Assembly (NCBI RefSeq): GCF_031458075.1
Contig: NZ_JAVDXT010000001.1
Location: 1,240,001 to 1,304,000, forward strand
Reading direction: 5' to 3'
DNA: 64,000 bases
Origin: Rhodoferax_B ferrireducens_A
GTDB lineage: Bacteria; Pseudomonadota; Gammaproteobacteria; Burkholderiales; Burkholderiaceae_C
How positions within the stretch are numbered: position 1 is the stretch's first letter; each line of letters begins with the position of its first letter. The position numbers were made by a program, and so were the translations under genes. The notes beneath the pieces were generated by a model. The model made no database searches. It saw nothing but the letters and a program-made list of their open reading frames with translations, and was not told the DNA's origin. Shown one piece after another: positions 24,990-33,852 of this stretch.

Positions 24990-27938
24990 TTAGTTGAAAC
25001 GTTCGATGCGATAGGGGTGGATGTCGATGTCGGTGCGTCCGCGCACCAGCAGGTCGGCCACCAGGCTGGCCGTGATCGGTGCCAGGGTGTAGCCGTTCGA
25101 GGTGACGGCGTTGAAGAAGCCCGGCACGCCAGGCACTTCGCCCAGGATGGGGGCGCCGTCGATGTTGACGTTCATGCCGGCCCAGCAGCGGACCACATGC
25201 AGGCCGGCCAGGGCGGGCAGCACCTGGTTGGCCACCCACAGATTGCCTTCGATGCTGCTGCGCTCGGCGTGGTTCAGGCGCATGCCGGCGTCGAACGCCG
25301 CGGTCCAGCCGCCGCCGATGATGAGGCCGCCGGTGGCCGCCTGCTTCATGCTGAGGTGGCGGTCGGCGTGGGCAATCAGGTGGCTGACCAGGGGCGGCGC
25401 CGGCTCGGTCACGATCATCTGCAGCGGCGCGCCCTTGACCGGCACTTTGACACCCAGCATCGCACCCACGGCACTGGACCAGGCGCCGCTGGCGTTGACG
25501 ATGCGGCCGGCGCGTATCGTGCCGCGCGAGGTGTGCACGGTGAAGCCCGCGCCATCGCCTACGTGGCGCTCGATCCGCTCCACGTTGCAACCGCGGAGGA
25601 AGCGGGCGCCGCGCTGCACCGCCTTGGCCGCCACCGCATAGGTGGCCCGCAAGGGGTTGATCTTGCCTTCCATCGGGCACCATTCGGCACCCAGCAGGCC
25701 AGGCGACAAGGCCGGGGACAGGCGGCGCAGCTCGTGGCCGTCCACCACATGGGCTTCTATGCCGTGGCTGCGCTCCAGCGCCGCCTTGGCCTGCAGGAAC
25801 GCCATGCCTTGGGCGCTGTCGGCCACCATCAGGCCGCCGGTGATCTTGACTTCCAGGTCTTCGCCGCAGTCTTCCTGGATCTGCTGCCACAGCTGGACCG
25901 ACAGCGGCCCCAGCGGCAGGGTGGCAGCGGCCGGGCCGCCGCCTTCCTGTGCCTTGGCGCCGAAGTCGAAGGAGAGCAGCTGTACATGTAGGCTGCCTGC
26001 GTTGGCACCGGAGGCCTGCAGGTTGAGGTCATCGCGGTCCACCACCAGCACGTCCTGGCCTGCGCGCGCGAGAAAGTAGGCGAGGTTGGCGCCCAGCACG
26101 CCGCCGCCAATCACCAGCACATCGGTTTTTTGCTCTGCCAGCGGCGCGTCTTCCACCGGGCGGGCCAGGTTGGGGGTGATGGCAGGGCGGTGGCCGCCCC
26201 ATTCCGGCTTCTCGAAGCCCAGGGCGCCCGCAGGCACGGGCCGGGTCGGCGCGCGCGGGGCAAAGTATTGCTCCACGCTGTTCGGCCGGCCGGTGATTTC
26301 GTGCACCAGGCGCGCTGCCACGTTGGCGCAGTAGCGGCCCTGGCACCGGCCCATGCCCAGGCGGGTGTTGCGCTTGATGGCGGCCAGGGTGTCGCGGCCT
26401 GCCGCAATCTGGGCGCGTACCGAGCCGAATGTGATGTCTTCGCAGCGGCACAGCAAGGTTTCGTCGGGCACCTGGCGCAGACTGACCGGCGGCGCCTGGT
26501 AGAGCGACCAGAGTGCGCGCTGGAAGGCCAGTCCCCGTTGCAGCGCCTGCAGGCTGTGCGTCGGCGGGGGTGCGGCATGGCCCAGCTGGCGTGCGGCGGC
26601 GCAGCCTGCCAAGGTACCGCGCGCCAAGGCCACGCGCGAGCCGCCCAGGTCGGCACCGTCACCCACCACAAAGACGCCGGGGATGCTGGTGCGCCCGTCT
26701 TCGTCGGTCACGGTGGCCAGGTAGCCCAGGTGGCGCGCGACAAAGCGGTGCTGGCAGCCCAGCATGCGGGCCAGTTCGGTGGAGGGAATGAAGCCGTAGC
26801 CTACACACAAGGCGTCGGCCTGGAATCGCTGTTCGCTGCCCGCCACGGGCAGGCCGTGCGCATCGAGCCGCGCAGCCTGCACGGTGTGCAGGCTGTCCTG
26901 GCCCTCGGCCGCGACCACTGCGTGGCCCCACAGCACTGGAACGCCATGGCGGCGCAGCTGCGCCAGGTAGCGGGCGCCGTCCAGCAGCAAGTCCGGTCCG
27001 GTGCGGCTGGCCTGCAGCAGCTCGCGCCATTGCGCCAAGCCGGGCCCGGGGGCGCTTTCCAGCACGGCCAGTACCTTGGCGCCCCCGGCGAGCAATTCGG
27101 CAGCGAGTTGCAGGTTCAGGGGGCCGTTGCCGGCGACCACCACACGCTGGCCGGGCGACACGCGGTAGGCGCGGGCCAGGGTCTGGCCCGCGCCGGTGGT
27201 CATCACGCCCGGCAAGGTCCAGCCGGGAAAGGACACCGGCCGCTCATAGGCACCCGGTGCAATGACCAGCTGCTGGCACTGGAATACCGTGGCGCGGCCT
27301 TCGAGGAGAACGCCCACCTCGGTGGCCGAAAACGCGGCCCATACCTGGGCACTTTGCCGAATCTCCACCCCGGCCGCCTGCGCCTCCCGGGTCAGCGCGA
27401 TGCCGCCGGCGAACTGCTTGTCGGCTGGCTGGCTGGCTTGGTGCGAGGGTGCCAGCGGTTTGTAAAACTGCCCGCCGGTCTGCAGGCGCTCGTCCAGCAC
27501 CGTGGCGCTGGCACCGCTTTTGCGTGCCGCGATGGCGGCGGACAGGCCCGCAGGGCCGGCGCCAATCACCAGCACATCGACCGAGACGTTGGCCGGTACG
27601 GCATGCGGTGCTGGCGCCAGCGGATGCAGCTGGGGGGTATTTCCCATTGCTGGCGAGCTTGCGGATTGCACGACTTGCCCGGCCTGCACCTTGGTCATGC
27701 AGGCGCGCTGGCTGGCCAGGCCGTCCACGGTGACCAGGCATTCATGGCAGGCCCCCATGCCGCAATACAGGCCGCGCCGCTGGCCATCCCGGGTGTGGCG
27801 CAGGGCCTGGATGCCGCTGGCGGCCAGGGCGGCGGCGATGGTTTCGCCCTCCAGAGCCGGCACAGCCTGGCCGTCATAAGAGAAGTGCAGGGGCGTGCCT
27901 GTGCAAGGTATCAGGGGGTGGGAGAGGTGCGCCGCCAT
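24990..27938 (-). CDS. Three-in-one HcnABC/D-hydroxyproline-dehydrogenase-like flavoprotein fusion
   Basis: A 982-residue unbroken frame equal to three proteins joined. Residues 1-95 are a ferredoxin-like [2Fe-2S] domain with C59, C64, C67 and C80 (HcnA/LhpF type). Residues about 118-545 are an NAD(P)/FAD disulfide-reductase-like part with GAGPAG at 127 and a BFD-like [2Fe-2S] module with C497, C499, C532 and C537 (HcnB/LhpE type). Residues about 605-982 are a DadA/glycine-oxidase-like FAD domain with GGGVLGANLA at 611 (HcnC/LhpB type). Relatives oxidise glycine, D-hydroxyproline or opines. With the DapA-family gene next door, oxidation of a cyclic or D-amino acid is likely. It is the first gene of the leftward operon. 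Confidence 0.88.
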   Translation of the reverse strand: MAAHLSHPLIPCTGTPLHFSYDGQAVPALEGETIAAALAASGIQALRHTRDGQRRGLYCGMGACHECLVTVDGLASQRACMTKVQAGQVVQSASSPAMGNTPQLHPLAPAPHAVPANVSVDVLVIGAGPAGLSAAIAARKSGASATVLDERLQTGGQFYKPLAPSHQASQPADKQFAGGIALTREAQAAGVEIRQSAQVWAAFSATEVGVLLEGRATVFQCQQLVIAPGAYERPVSFPGWTLPGVMTTGAGQTLARAYRVSPGQRVVVAGNGPLNLQLAAELLAGGAKVLAVLESAPGPGLAQWRELLQASRTGPDLLLDGARYLAQLRRHGVPVLWGHAVVAAEGQDSLHTVQAARLDAHGLPVAGSEQRFQADALCVGYGFIPSTELARMLGCQHRFVARHLGYLATVTDEDGRTSIPGVFVVGDGADLGGSRVALARGTLAGCAAARQLGHAAPPPTHSLQALQRGLAFQRALWSLYQAPPVSLRQVPDETLLCRCEDITFGSVRAQIAAGRDTLAAIKRNTRLGMGRCQGRYCANVAARLVHEITGRPNSVEQYFAPRAPTRPVPAGALGFEKPEWGGHRPAITPNLARPVEDAPLAEQKTDVLVIGGGVLGANLAYFLARAGQDVLVVDRDDLNLQASGANAGSLHVQLLSFDFGAKAQEGGGPAAATLPLGPLSVQLWQQIQEDCGEDLEVKITGGLMVADSAQGMAFLQAKAALERSHGIEAHVVDGHELRRLSPALSPGLLGAEWCPMEGKINPLRATYAVAAKAVQRGARFLRGCNVERIERHVGDGAGFTVHTSRGTIRAGRIVNASGAWSSAVGAMLGVKVPVKGAPLQMIVTEPAPPLVSHLIAHADRHLSMKQAATGGLIIGGGWTAAFDAGMRLNHAERSSIEGNLWVANQVLPALAGLHVVRCWAGMNVNIDGAPILGEVPGVPGFFNAVTSNGYTLAPITASLVADLLVRGRTDIDIHPYRIERFN

Positions 27939-27963
27939 GGTGGACGAATATTTGTGATCAGGC

Positions 27964-28001
27964 TTGACTCGGTAAAACGTATACGTATACTACACGTATA
28001 C
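27964..28001 (+). promoter_or_regulatory. Sigma70 promoter overlapped by three GTATAC operator boxes
   Basis: TTGACT (27964-27969), a 17-base spacer and TATACT (27987-27992) form a near-consensus promoter toward the DapA-family gene. GTATAC occurs at 27979, 27985 and 27996; the first sits in the perfect palindrome ACGTATACGT (27977-27986), and the second and third form a 17-bp symmetric site. They cover the -10 box, so the FCD-GntR protein encoded at 32132 would block both divergent operons. No second -10 toward the leftward gene was identified with confidence. Confidence 0.8.
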
Positions 28002-28055
28002 ATTAAAAAAGCAAGTCGCAAAAAACTGCTTTCCACACCTGAAGCGAAGCCAAAC

Positions 28056-28952
28056 ATGAGCAAATTCCGCGGTACCTACACCGTCCTGATCACCCCTTTG
28101 ACGGCGGACGGCAAGCATGTCGATGTGCCCGCCCTGCAGCGGCTGGTGGACTGGCAGATAGAGCAGGGCATCCACGGCCTGATTCCACTGGGCAGCACGG
28201 GGGAGTTCCTGTCGCTGACGCCCGGTGAGCGCCAACTGGTCATCGACACCTGCATCAAGACCGCGAACAAGCGGGTGCCGGTGCTGATCGGTACCGGCGC
28301 GGAGTGGACCGATGAATGCGTTCGTCTCAGCAAGGAGGCGCAGGAGATGGGCGCCGACGGCGTGATGGTGATTCCGCCTTTCTACTCTTGCCCTACGGAA
28401 GACGAGCTGTTCGCGCACTACCGCAAGGTGGGCGAGGCGATCAGCATTCCCATCATGCTGTACAACAATCCGGCCACGGCCAATGTGGACCTGACGCCGC
28501 CTATCGTGGCGCGCCTGTCGCAGATCGACAACTGCTGCTACATCAAGGAGTCCACGCTGGAAGTCACCCGCGTGCGCGACATCATCGACCTGTGCGGCGA
28601 CCGCATGACGGTGTTTGCCGGCATCCTGGGCTACGAGTCCTTCTGGCTGGGTGCCCAGGGCTGGGTGGCGGTCTGCTCCAACCTGATTCCGCACATGTCA
28701 GCCCGCCTGTTCGAGCTGGTGGCCGACGAAAAAGACATGGACCAGGCCCTGGCCCTGTACCAAAAAATGCTGCCCATCGTGAAGTGGGTCGGCGGCCACC
28801 GCTATGTGGCTGCCTCGAAAGACGCGCTGGACATGATGGGCCTGCCTGTGGGCAAGCCGCGTGCGCCGCGCCTGCCCCTGCCTGCAGCCGACGCGGCCGA
28901 GCTGCGCCTTGCGCTCGACAAGCTGGGCCTGCTGAACTCGATTTCCCGTTGA
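28056..28952 (+). CDS. DapA-family (N-acetylneuraminate lyase superfamily) lyase or deaminase
   Basis: A 298-residue TIM barrel with Schiff-base lysine K164 (CYIKEST), catalytic Tyr Y136 (IPIMLYNNP) and G46-S-T-G-E50. True dihydrodipicolinate synthases usually have GTTGE, so a catabolic relative is more likely: for example 4-hydroxy-1-pyrroline-2-carboxylate deaminase (hydroxyproline pathway, where it follows an HcnABC-like dehydrogenase), or an aldolase of 2-oxo acids. It is the first gene of the rightward operon, 38 bases after the promoter. I start it at MSKFRGTYTVLITP (28056), the standard family beginning; the frame is open far upstream but crosses the promoter. Confidence 0.85.
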   Translation: MSKFRGTYTVLITPLTADGKHVDVPALQRLVDWQIEQGIHGLIPLGSTGEFLSLTPGERQLVIDTCIKTANKRVPVLIGTGAEWTDECVRLSKEAQEMGADGVMVIPPFYSCPTEDELFAHYRKVGEAISIPIMLYNNPATANVDLTPPIVARLSQIDNCCYIKESTLEVTRVRDIIDLCGDRMTVFAGILGYESFWLGAQGWVAVCSNLIPHMSARLFELVADEKDMDQALALYQKMLPIVKWVGGHRYVAASKDALDMMGLPVGKPRAPRLPLPAADAAELRLALDKLGLLNSISR

Positions 28953-29011
28953 ATCTTTGCCCGATCTCGCCCTTGCTTTCACCACCTCCAACCGCTACCA
29001 AAGGAACCACC

Positions 29012-29839
29012 ATGATGAAGTTTTCGTTTGCCCTCGTTTCCATCGCCGCCATCTTGGGGGGCACCCAGGCCCAGGCGCAGGACTGCAAATACAGCGTGCC
29101 CGAGTCGCAGCTGGTGAAGAAAGGTACCTTGACCATGTCGGTCAACCCCACGCTGCCGCCTTTGCAGTACGTGGACCAGACCGGCACGCTCAAGGGCATG
29201 CGGGTGGAGCTGGGCGAAGAGATCGCCAAACGCCTGTGCCTCAAGCCGGAATACGTGCGCATCGAGTTCTCGGCCATGGTGCCCGGGCTGCAGGCAGGCC
29301 GCTGGGACATGATTAACACCGGCATTTTCTACACCGAGGAGCGCGCCAAGCTGATGCAGATGCTGGCCTACGAAGACCAGGCCATCAGCATCTCCACCGC
29401 CAAGGGCAACCCCGGCAAGATCAGCAAGCTGGAAGACCTGTCGGGTAAAACCATTGGCGTGGAGCTCGGCGGCTTCGAAGAGCGCAAGACCCGCGAACTC
29501 GACAAGCAGCTGACCGACAAGGGTTTGAAGGGCATGAACATCCGCACCTTCGAGAACTTCGCCATGTCCTTCCAGTCACTGCGCGCAGGCCAGGTCGAGG
29601 TCGCGCTGTCGATCGACTCCACCGGCGCCGAATACCAGAAGCGCGGCGATTTCGAACGGGTGCTGTCGGGCCTGTTCCCCACCCCGGTGGCGGTCGCGTT
29701 GAAGAACAAGCCGCTGGCCGACACCGTGGCCAAGGTGCTGAACGACATGCGCGCCGATGGCAGCTTTCAGAAGCTGTTCACCAGCTATGGCGTGAAGCCG
29801 ATTGACGGCGCCATCGTCGTTAAAGGCCCGGCGACCTAA
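29012..29839 (+). CDS. Polar amino acid ABC transporter, periplasmic binding protein
   Basis: A 275-residue SBP_bac_3 protein with a signal peptide (residues 1-23, ending TQAQAQ). The mature part has LTMSVNPTLPPLQYVDQTGTLKG and GLQAGRWDMINTGIFYTEERA, the usual ligand-binding lobes. AAGGA (29001-29005) precedes two consecutive ATG codons; the first at 29012 is used here. It supplies the permease gene 37 bases downstream. Its ligand should be the amino-acid-like compound handled by the surrounding enzymes; sequence alone does not identify it. The frame extends far upstream into the DapA gene in another frame, which is not coding. Confidence 0.92.
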   Translation: MMKFSFALVSIAAILGGTQAQAQDCKYSVPESQLVKKGTLTMSVNPTLPPLQYVDQTGTLKGMRVELGEEIAKRLCLKPEYVRIEFSAMVPGLQAGRWDMINTGIFYTEERAKLMQMLAYEDQAISISTAKGNPGKISKLEDLSGKTIGVELGGFEERKTRELDKQLTDKGLKGMNIRTFENFAMSFQSLRAGQVEVALSIDSTGAEYQKRGDFERVLSGLFPTPVAVALKNKPLADTVAKVLNDMRADGSFQKLFTSYGVKPIDGAIVVKGPAT

Positions 29840-29876
29840 GCAAAGATTAACAGCACATTCCCCAAGGAGAAATGCA

Positions 29877-30602
29877 ATGGGACAAGGCTGGAGTTGGTCG
29901 GGATTTTTTGAATATCTGCTGAACCCGTTCATCCTGGGGGGTGCGGTGACCACCGTCTGGCTGACGCTGGCGGCGATTGCCGGGGGGCTGGTGCTGGGCT
30001 GTCTGCTCGCCTTGGCCCGGTTGTCCAAGAACCGCTGGCTGAACGCGCCCGCGCACTTCTACATCTGGCTGTTTCGCGGTACACCGCTGATGGTGCAGCT
30101 GATCATCATCTACACCGGCCTGCCGCAACTGGGCCTGAAGTTCTCGGTGATCGAATCCGCGCTGCTGGGCCTGATCCTGAACGAGGCCGCCTACCTGGCC
30201 GAGATCGTGCGGGGCGGTATCCAGTCGATTCCTGTCGGCCAGACCAACGCCGCCCGGGCCATGGGCTTCACCGGGGCGCAGACTCTTTGGGACATCGTCA
30301 TGCCGCAGGCCATGCGCCTGATCGTGCCGACCCTGGGCAACAGCATCAACGGTTTGCTGAAGACCACCTCGGTGACCTCGGTGATTTCCATGGAAGAGCT
30401 GCTGCGCCGCACCCAGGTGCTGATCCAGGAGAAGTTCATGGTGCTGGAGCTGTTCCTGGTCGCGGCGCTGTACTACCTGCTGCTCACCTCCATATGGGAC
30501 TTTGTGCAGCGCCGTATCGAGGCCTACTATGGCCGCGCCTACGGCAACGCCAGCGAAGGGAAGGCGCCGATACGCGCCGCCGAGATGATGGAACAACGCT
30601 AG
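29877..30602 (+). CDS. Polar amino acid ABC transporter, inner-membrane permease
   Basis: A 241-residue permease with about five hydrophobic helices and the HisMQ-type EAA loop (AARAMGFTGAQTLWDIVMPQAM). RGTPLMVQLIIIYTGLPQLG is characteristic of amino acid uptake systems. Only one permease gene is present, so a homodimer is expected. AAGGAG at 29864-29869 favours the ATG at 29877 over an out-of-frame ATG at 29872. The cognate ATPase is the leftward gene at 22950; separation of an ABC system over two divergent operons supports one regulon. Confidence 0.92.
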   Translation: MGQGWSWSGFFEYLLNPFILGGAVTTVWLTLAAIAGGLVLGCLLALARLSKNRWLNAPAHFYIWLFRGTPLMVQLIIIYTGLPQLGLKFSVIESALLGLILNEAAYLAEIVRGGIQSIPVGQTNAARAMGFTGAQTLWDIVMPQAMRLIVPTLGNSINGLLKTTSVTSVISMEELLRRTQVLIQEKFMVLELFLVAALYYLLLTSIWDFVQRRIEAYYGRAYGNASEGKAPIRAAEMMEQR

Positions 30603-30629
30603 CCAACGTTGGCAATAGGAGACTTGCAC

Positions 30630-32084
30630 GTGGATACTTACGACCTGATCGTTAAAAACGCCGACATCGCCACCTCGGGCGACCGCTACCAGGCCGACAT
30701 CGGCATACGCGCCGGGCGCATCGTCGCCATCGCCAAGGACCTGTCCGGCGAGGCGGGCGAGGTGATCGATGCTCTCGGCCGCCTGGTCACCCCCGGCGGT
30801 GTGGATGGCCATGTGCATCTGGACCAGCCCACCAGCGATGGCGCGGTGTTTTCCGACGACTTCTTCACCGGCACCCGGTCGGCGGCCTGCGGCGGCACCA
30901 CCACCGTTATCCCATTTGCAGCGCAGCAAAAAGGCCATTCCCTGCAGGAGGCCGTGGACGACTATCACCGCCGCGCCGACGGCAAGGCGGTGATCGACTA
31001 TGCATTTCACCTGATCGTGTCGGACGCCACCCACACGGTCACGCGCGAAGAACTGCCCAGGCTGATCGGCCAGGGCTATACCTCGCTCAAGATCTACATG
31101 ACCTACGACGACATGAAGCTGGGCGACCGGCAGATCATCGAGGTGCTGGCCACGGCGCGCCAGCACGGGGCGATGACCATGGTCCATGCCGAGAACAGCG
31201 ACTGCATAGGCTGGCTGACAGAGCATCTGCTGGCTGCCGGGCTGGCCGCGCCCAGCTACCACGGCAACTCGCGGCCCATGGTCGTGGAAAGAGAAGCCAC
31301 GCACCGCGCCATCGCCCTGTCCGAGCTGGTGGACACGCCGATCCTGATTGTCCATGTGTCAGGCCAGGAAGCGGTCGAGCAGATCCACTGGGCGCGCGGC
31401 CGCGGCCTGCCGATTTATGCCGAGACCTGCCCGCAGTATCTGTTCCTGAGTGCCGACGACTTGCAGCCCCAGGGGGATGACCACGCCCACGGCATGCGCT
31501 GCATCTGCAGCCCGCCGCCGCGCGACAAGGGCAACCAGCAGGTGATCTGGAACGGCCTGGCCAATGGCCTGTTCACCATCGTTTCGTCCGACCATGCACC
31601 CTTCAACTACCACGGCCCACAGGGCAAACGCCTGGCCGGGGAGCAGGCTCCGTTCAACCAAGTGCCCAACGGCATTCCGGGGGTCGAGACCCGCTTGCCC
31701 CTGCTGCTGAGCGAAGGCGTGCTGGGCGGGCGCATCGACATCCACCGCTTTGTCGAGCTCACCTCCACCAATCCGGCCCGGCTGTACGGCCTGTATCCCA
31801 AGAAGGGCACCATCGCCGTGGGCAGCGACGCCGACCTGGTGGTCTGGAACCTGTTCGAGCCCGGGCAAGAACAGGTGCTGAGCCACGCAATGCTGCACAG
31901 CGCCTGCGACTACACGCCATACGAAGGCCAGGCCTTGCGCTGCTGGCCAGCGTTGACGCTGTCGCGCGGGCGCACGGTGTGGCGCGACGGCGTGTTTACG
32001 GCCCAGGCGGGTGATGGCCAGTTTCAGCCTTGCTTGCGGCCCCGCGAGCCGGTCACAGGCAGTGCGTTGGCAAAGTGGCTGTGA
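30630..32084 (+). CDS. Dihydropyrimidinase/hydantoinase-like cyclic amidohydrolase
   Basis: A 484-residue amidohydrolase. The two-metal site is complete: H61-V-H63 (GGVDGHVHLDQP), the carboxylated lysine K154 (SLKIYMTYDD), H186 (VHAEN), H242 (HVSGQ) and D321 (VSSDHAPF). Such enzymes hydrolyse the ring amide of dihydropyrimidines, hydantoins or related lactams/imides. I choose the GTG at 30630 because AGGAG lies eight bases upstream; a TTG at 30609 has no such site. The gene follows the transport genes by 27 bases. With the M20 amidohydrolase it could convert a hydantoin-like ring to a free amino acid for the flavoprotein; the real ring compound is not known. Confidence 0.88.
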   Translation: MDTYDLIVKNADIATSGDRYQADIGIRAGRIVAIAKDLSGEAGEVIDALGRLVTPGGVDGHVHLDQPTSDGAVFSDDFFTGTRSAACGGTTTVIPFAAQQKGHSLQEAVDDYHRRADGKAVIDYAFHLIVSDATHTVTREELPRLIGQGYTSLKIYMTYDDMKLGDRQIIEVLATARQHGAMTMVHAENSDCIGWLTEHLLAAGLAAPSYHGNSRPMVVEREATHRAIALSELVDTPILIVHVSGQEAVEQIHWARGRGLPIYAETCPQYLFLSADDLQPQGDDHAHGMRCICSPPPRDKGNQQVIWNGLANGLFTIVSSDHAPFNYHGPQGKRLAGEQAPFNQVPNGIPGVETRLPLLLSEGVLGGRIDIHRFVELTSTNPARLYGLYPKKGTIAVGSDADLVVWNLFEPGQEQVLSHAMLHSACDYTPYEGQALRCWPALTLSRGRTVWRDGVFTAQAGDGQFQPCLRPREPVTGSALAKWL

Positions 32085-32131
32085 GGAGATAATCCCGGCG
32101 ACACAGCCACCAACCATAAGGTACACCCAAC

Positions 32132-32815
32132 ATGTCGAGCGTTCTGGAATCGCCCACCGCCATGCCCCCGCTGGGAGCGCTGGAAGTGCGCTCGGCCAGC
32201 CTGTCCGAGCAGGCCTACATCCGCATGCGCGAGCTGATCCTGGACCGGAAAATCTCCGCCGGTAGCACGCTGCTGGAGGGAAAGATTGCCGACGAGCTGG
32301 GCATCTCCCGAACCCCCATGCGGGAGGCTCTCGGGCGGCTGGCCGGAGAAGGCTTGCTGGTGCGGCGCGATGCGCGGTCTTATTCGGTGCGCAGCGTGGG
32401 TACCAAGGAATATTTCGACTCCATGCGCACGCGCGAGTTGCTGGAGTGCGAGGCGATCGCCCTGGCCATCAACCGCATCGATGAGGCGGACCTGGTGAGC
32501 CTGGCGGCGGAGGTGGACGCGCTCAATGCGGGCCAGCATACCGAGACCGAGCACTGGCACTTCGACGACCGTTTTCACCTCTTCATTGCCCAGGCCAGCG
32601 GCAATGTCGTGCTGCCCCGGCTTATCCAGCAGCTGCGCGACGATTCGCGCCTGTTCCGTCTGCACAGCCCGCTGCACCGCCAGAAAGAGAACCACCACGA
32701 ACACGGCGAAATCATCCATGCCTTGCGCAAGAAGGACGTGGAAGGCGCCAAGGGCGCCATGCGGGCCCATTTGCGTAGTCTGCAGAATGACGTTCAGCGC
32801 GTCATCATGGGCTGA
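32132..32815 (+). CDS. GntR-family (FCD) regulator of the amino-acid catabolic cluster
   Basis: A 227-residue regulator with an N-terminal GntR winged helix (KIADELGISRTPMREALGRL) and a C-terminal all-helical FCD domain carrying metal-binding residues in FDDRFHLFI, NHHEHGEIIH and MRAHL. FCD proteins bind small carboxylic acids or amino acid derivatives. As last gene of the rightward operon, 47 bases after the hydantoinase-like gene, it is the obvious candidate to bind the GTATAC boxes at 27979-28001 and to respond to the pathway substrate. Repression is the usual mode in this family, but activation cannot be excluded. Confidence 0.9.
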   Translation: MSSVLESPTAMPPLGALEVRSASLSEQAYIRMRELILDRKISAGSTLLEGKIADELGISRTPMREALGRLAGEGLLVRRDARSYSVRSVGTKEYFDSMRTRELLECEAIALAINRIDEADLVSLAAEVDALNAGQHTETEHWHFDDRFHLFIAQASGNVVLPRLIQQLRDDSRLFRLHSPLHRQKENHHEHGEIIHALRKKDVEGAKGAMRAHLRSLQNDVQRVIMG

Positions 32816-32851
32816 GATGCTGCTCCACAAAGTCGGCAACACCGGGCTTCA

Positions 32852-33817
32852 CTAGACCGTCCACTGCACCGCCGCGGAAAACGTCAGAAACGCCGCTGCC
32901 GTGGTCACCAGGATGATGCGGGCGATGCGGCCGTTGTCGGCGCCGAAGCGTTCGGCCAGCAGGGCCACATTGCTGGCGCTGGGCAGGGCGGCCACCAGTA
33001 CCAGCACCTGGAAGGCAAACGGGTCCAGCGGTACGCCGGCGCGTATGGCCAGCGATCCCGCGCACCACACCAGCAGCGGGTGCAGGAACAGCTTGACCCC
33101 GGCCACCGGCAGGTAGTCGCGCAGCAGCGGCGTGTGGGCATGGCCGCGTGCGCTGAGCATGTGCGAGCGCGCCAGTACCGCGCCGATGGTGAACAGCGCC
33201 ACCGGCGAAGCCGCATCGGCCAGCAGGCCCACGGTCTGCGTCACGGGGGCTGGCAGCTTTAGCTGCACGGCCGAGGCCACGCCGCCCAGCACGATGGCCC
33301 AAGGCATGGGGTTGCGTAGCACGCCTTGCAGCGCTTGCCGTGCCGCATGGCCGACGCCGTGGGTGCCGGCACCGTCCAGCCGCGACAGCGCAATGCACAG
33401 CGAGGTGGTGACCACCATGTCCACCACGATGGCCACAATCGCCGGCCCGGCCGCCTGTGCGCCCAGCAGCGCCACCAGCAGCGGCACGCCCATGAATCCG
33501 GTGTTCGGGAAAGCCGCCACCAGCGCGCCAAATGCCGCATCGTTCCAGCCTATGCGCGCGTTGCGGCTCAGCAGCACCGTGGCCGCCACGATGGCCAGGC
33601 CGCACAGCAGGTAGGTGAAGAAGGCGCTGCCGTCCAGCAACTGCGCCAGCGGCGTACTGGCGCCAAACCGGTACAGCATGCAGGGCAGGGCGAAGAACAG
33701 CACAAAGCCATTCATGCCCGGTATGGCTTCCAGCGGCAGCATGCGCCGGCGGGCGGCGATATAGCCGGCCAGCACGAGCGCGAAGAAGGGGAAGGTAACG
33801 GCGAGGATGTGGAGCAC
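32852..33817 (-). CDS. AEC-family (auxin efflux carrier) membrane transporter
   Basis: A 321-residue protein with about ten hydrophobic helices in two five-helix halves; the conserved unwound segments FPNTGFMGVPLL and LPSASNVALLAERFG are clearly visible. Bacterial members export or import small carboxylates such as malate or related compounds. It converges on the GntR gene, with 36 bases between, so it may serve the neighbouring catabolic cluster or be independent. No direct evidence ties it to a substrate. Confidence 0.88.
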   Translation of the reverse strand: MLHILAVTFPFFALVLAGYIAARRRMLPLEAIPGMNGFVLFFALPCMLYRFGASTPLAQLLDGSAFFTYLLCGLAIVAATVLLSRNARIGWNDAAFGALVAAFPNTGFMGVPLLVALLGAQAAGPAIVAIVVDMVVTTSLCIALSRLDGAGTHGVGHAARQALQGVLRNPMPWAIVLGGVASAVQLKLPAPVTQTVGLLADAASPVALFTIGAVLARSHMLSARGHAHTPLLRDYLPVAGVKLFLHPLLVWCAGSLAIRAGVPLDPFAFQVLVLVAALPSASNVALLAERFGADNGRIARIILVTTAAAFLTFSAAVQWTV

Positions 33818-33852
33818 GGGGCGTATTGTGCTTGAGCCCGTCGGCGGGTTGA

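Noticed and set aside
26130..28055. Long upstream extension of the DapA-family frame
   Set aside because: It runs antisense through the fusion dehydrogenase and across the promoter; the family N terminus starts at 28056.
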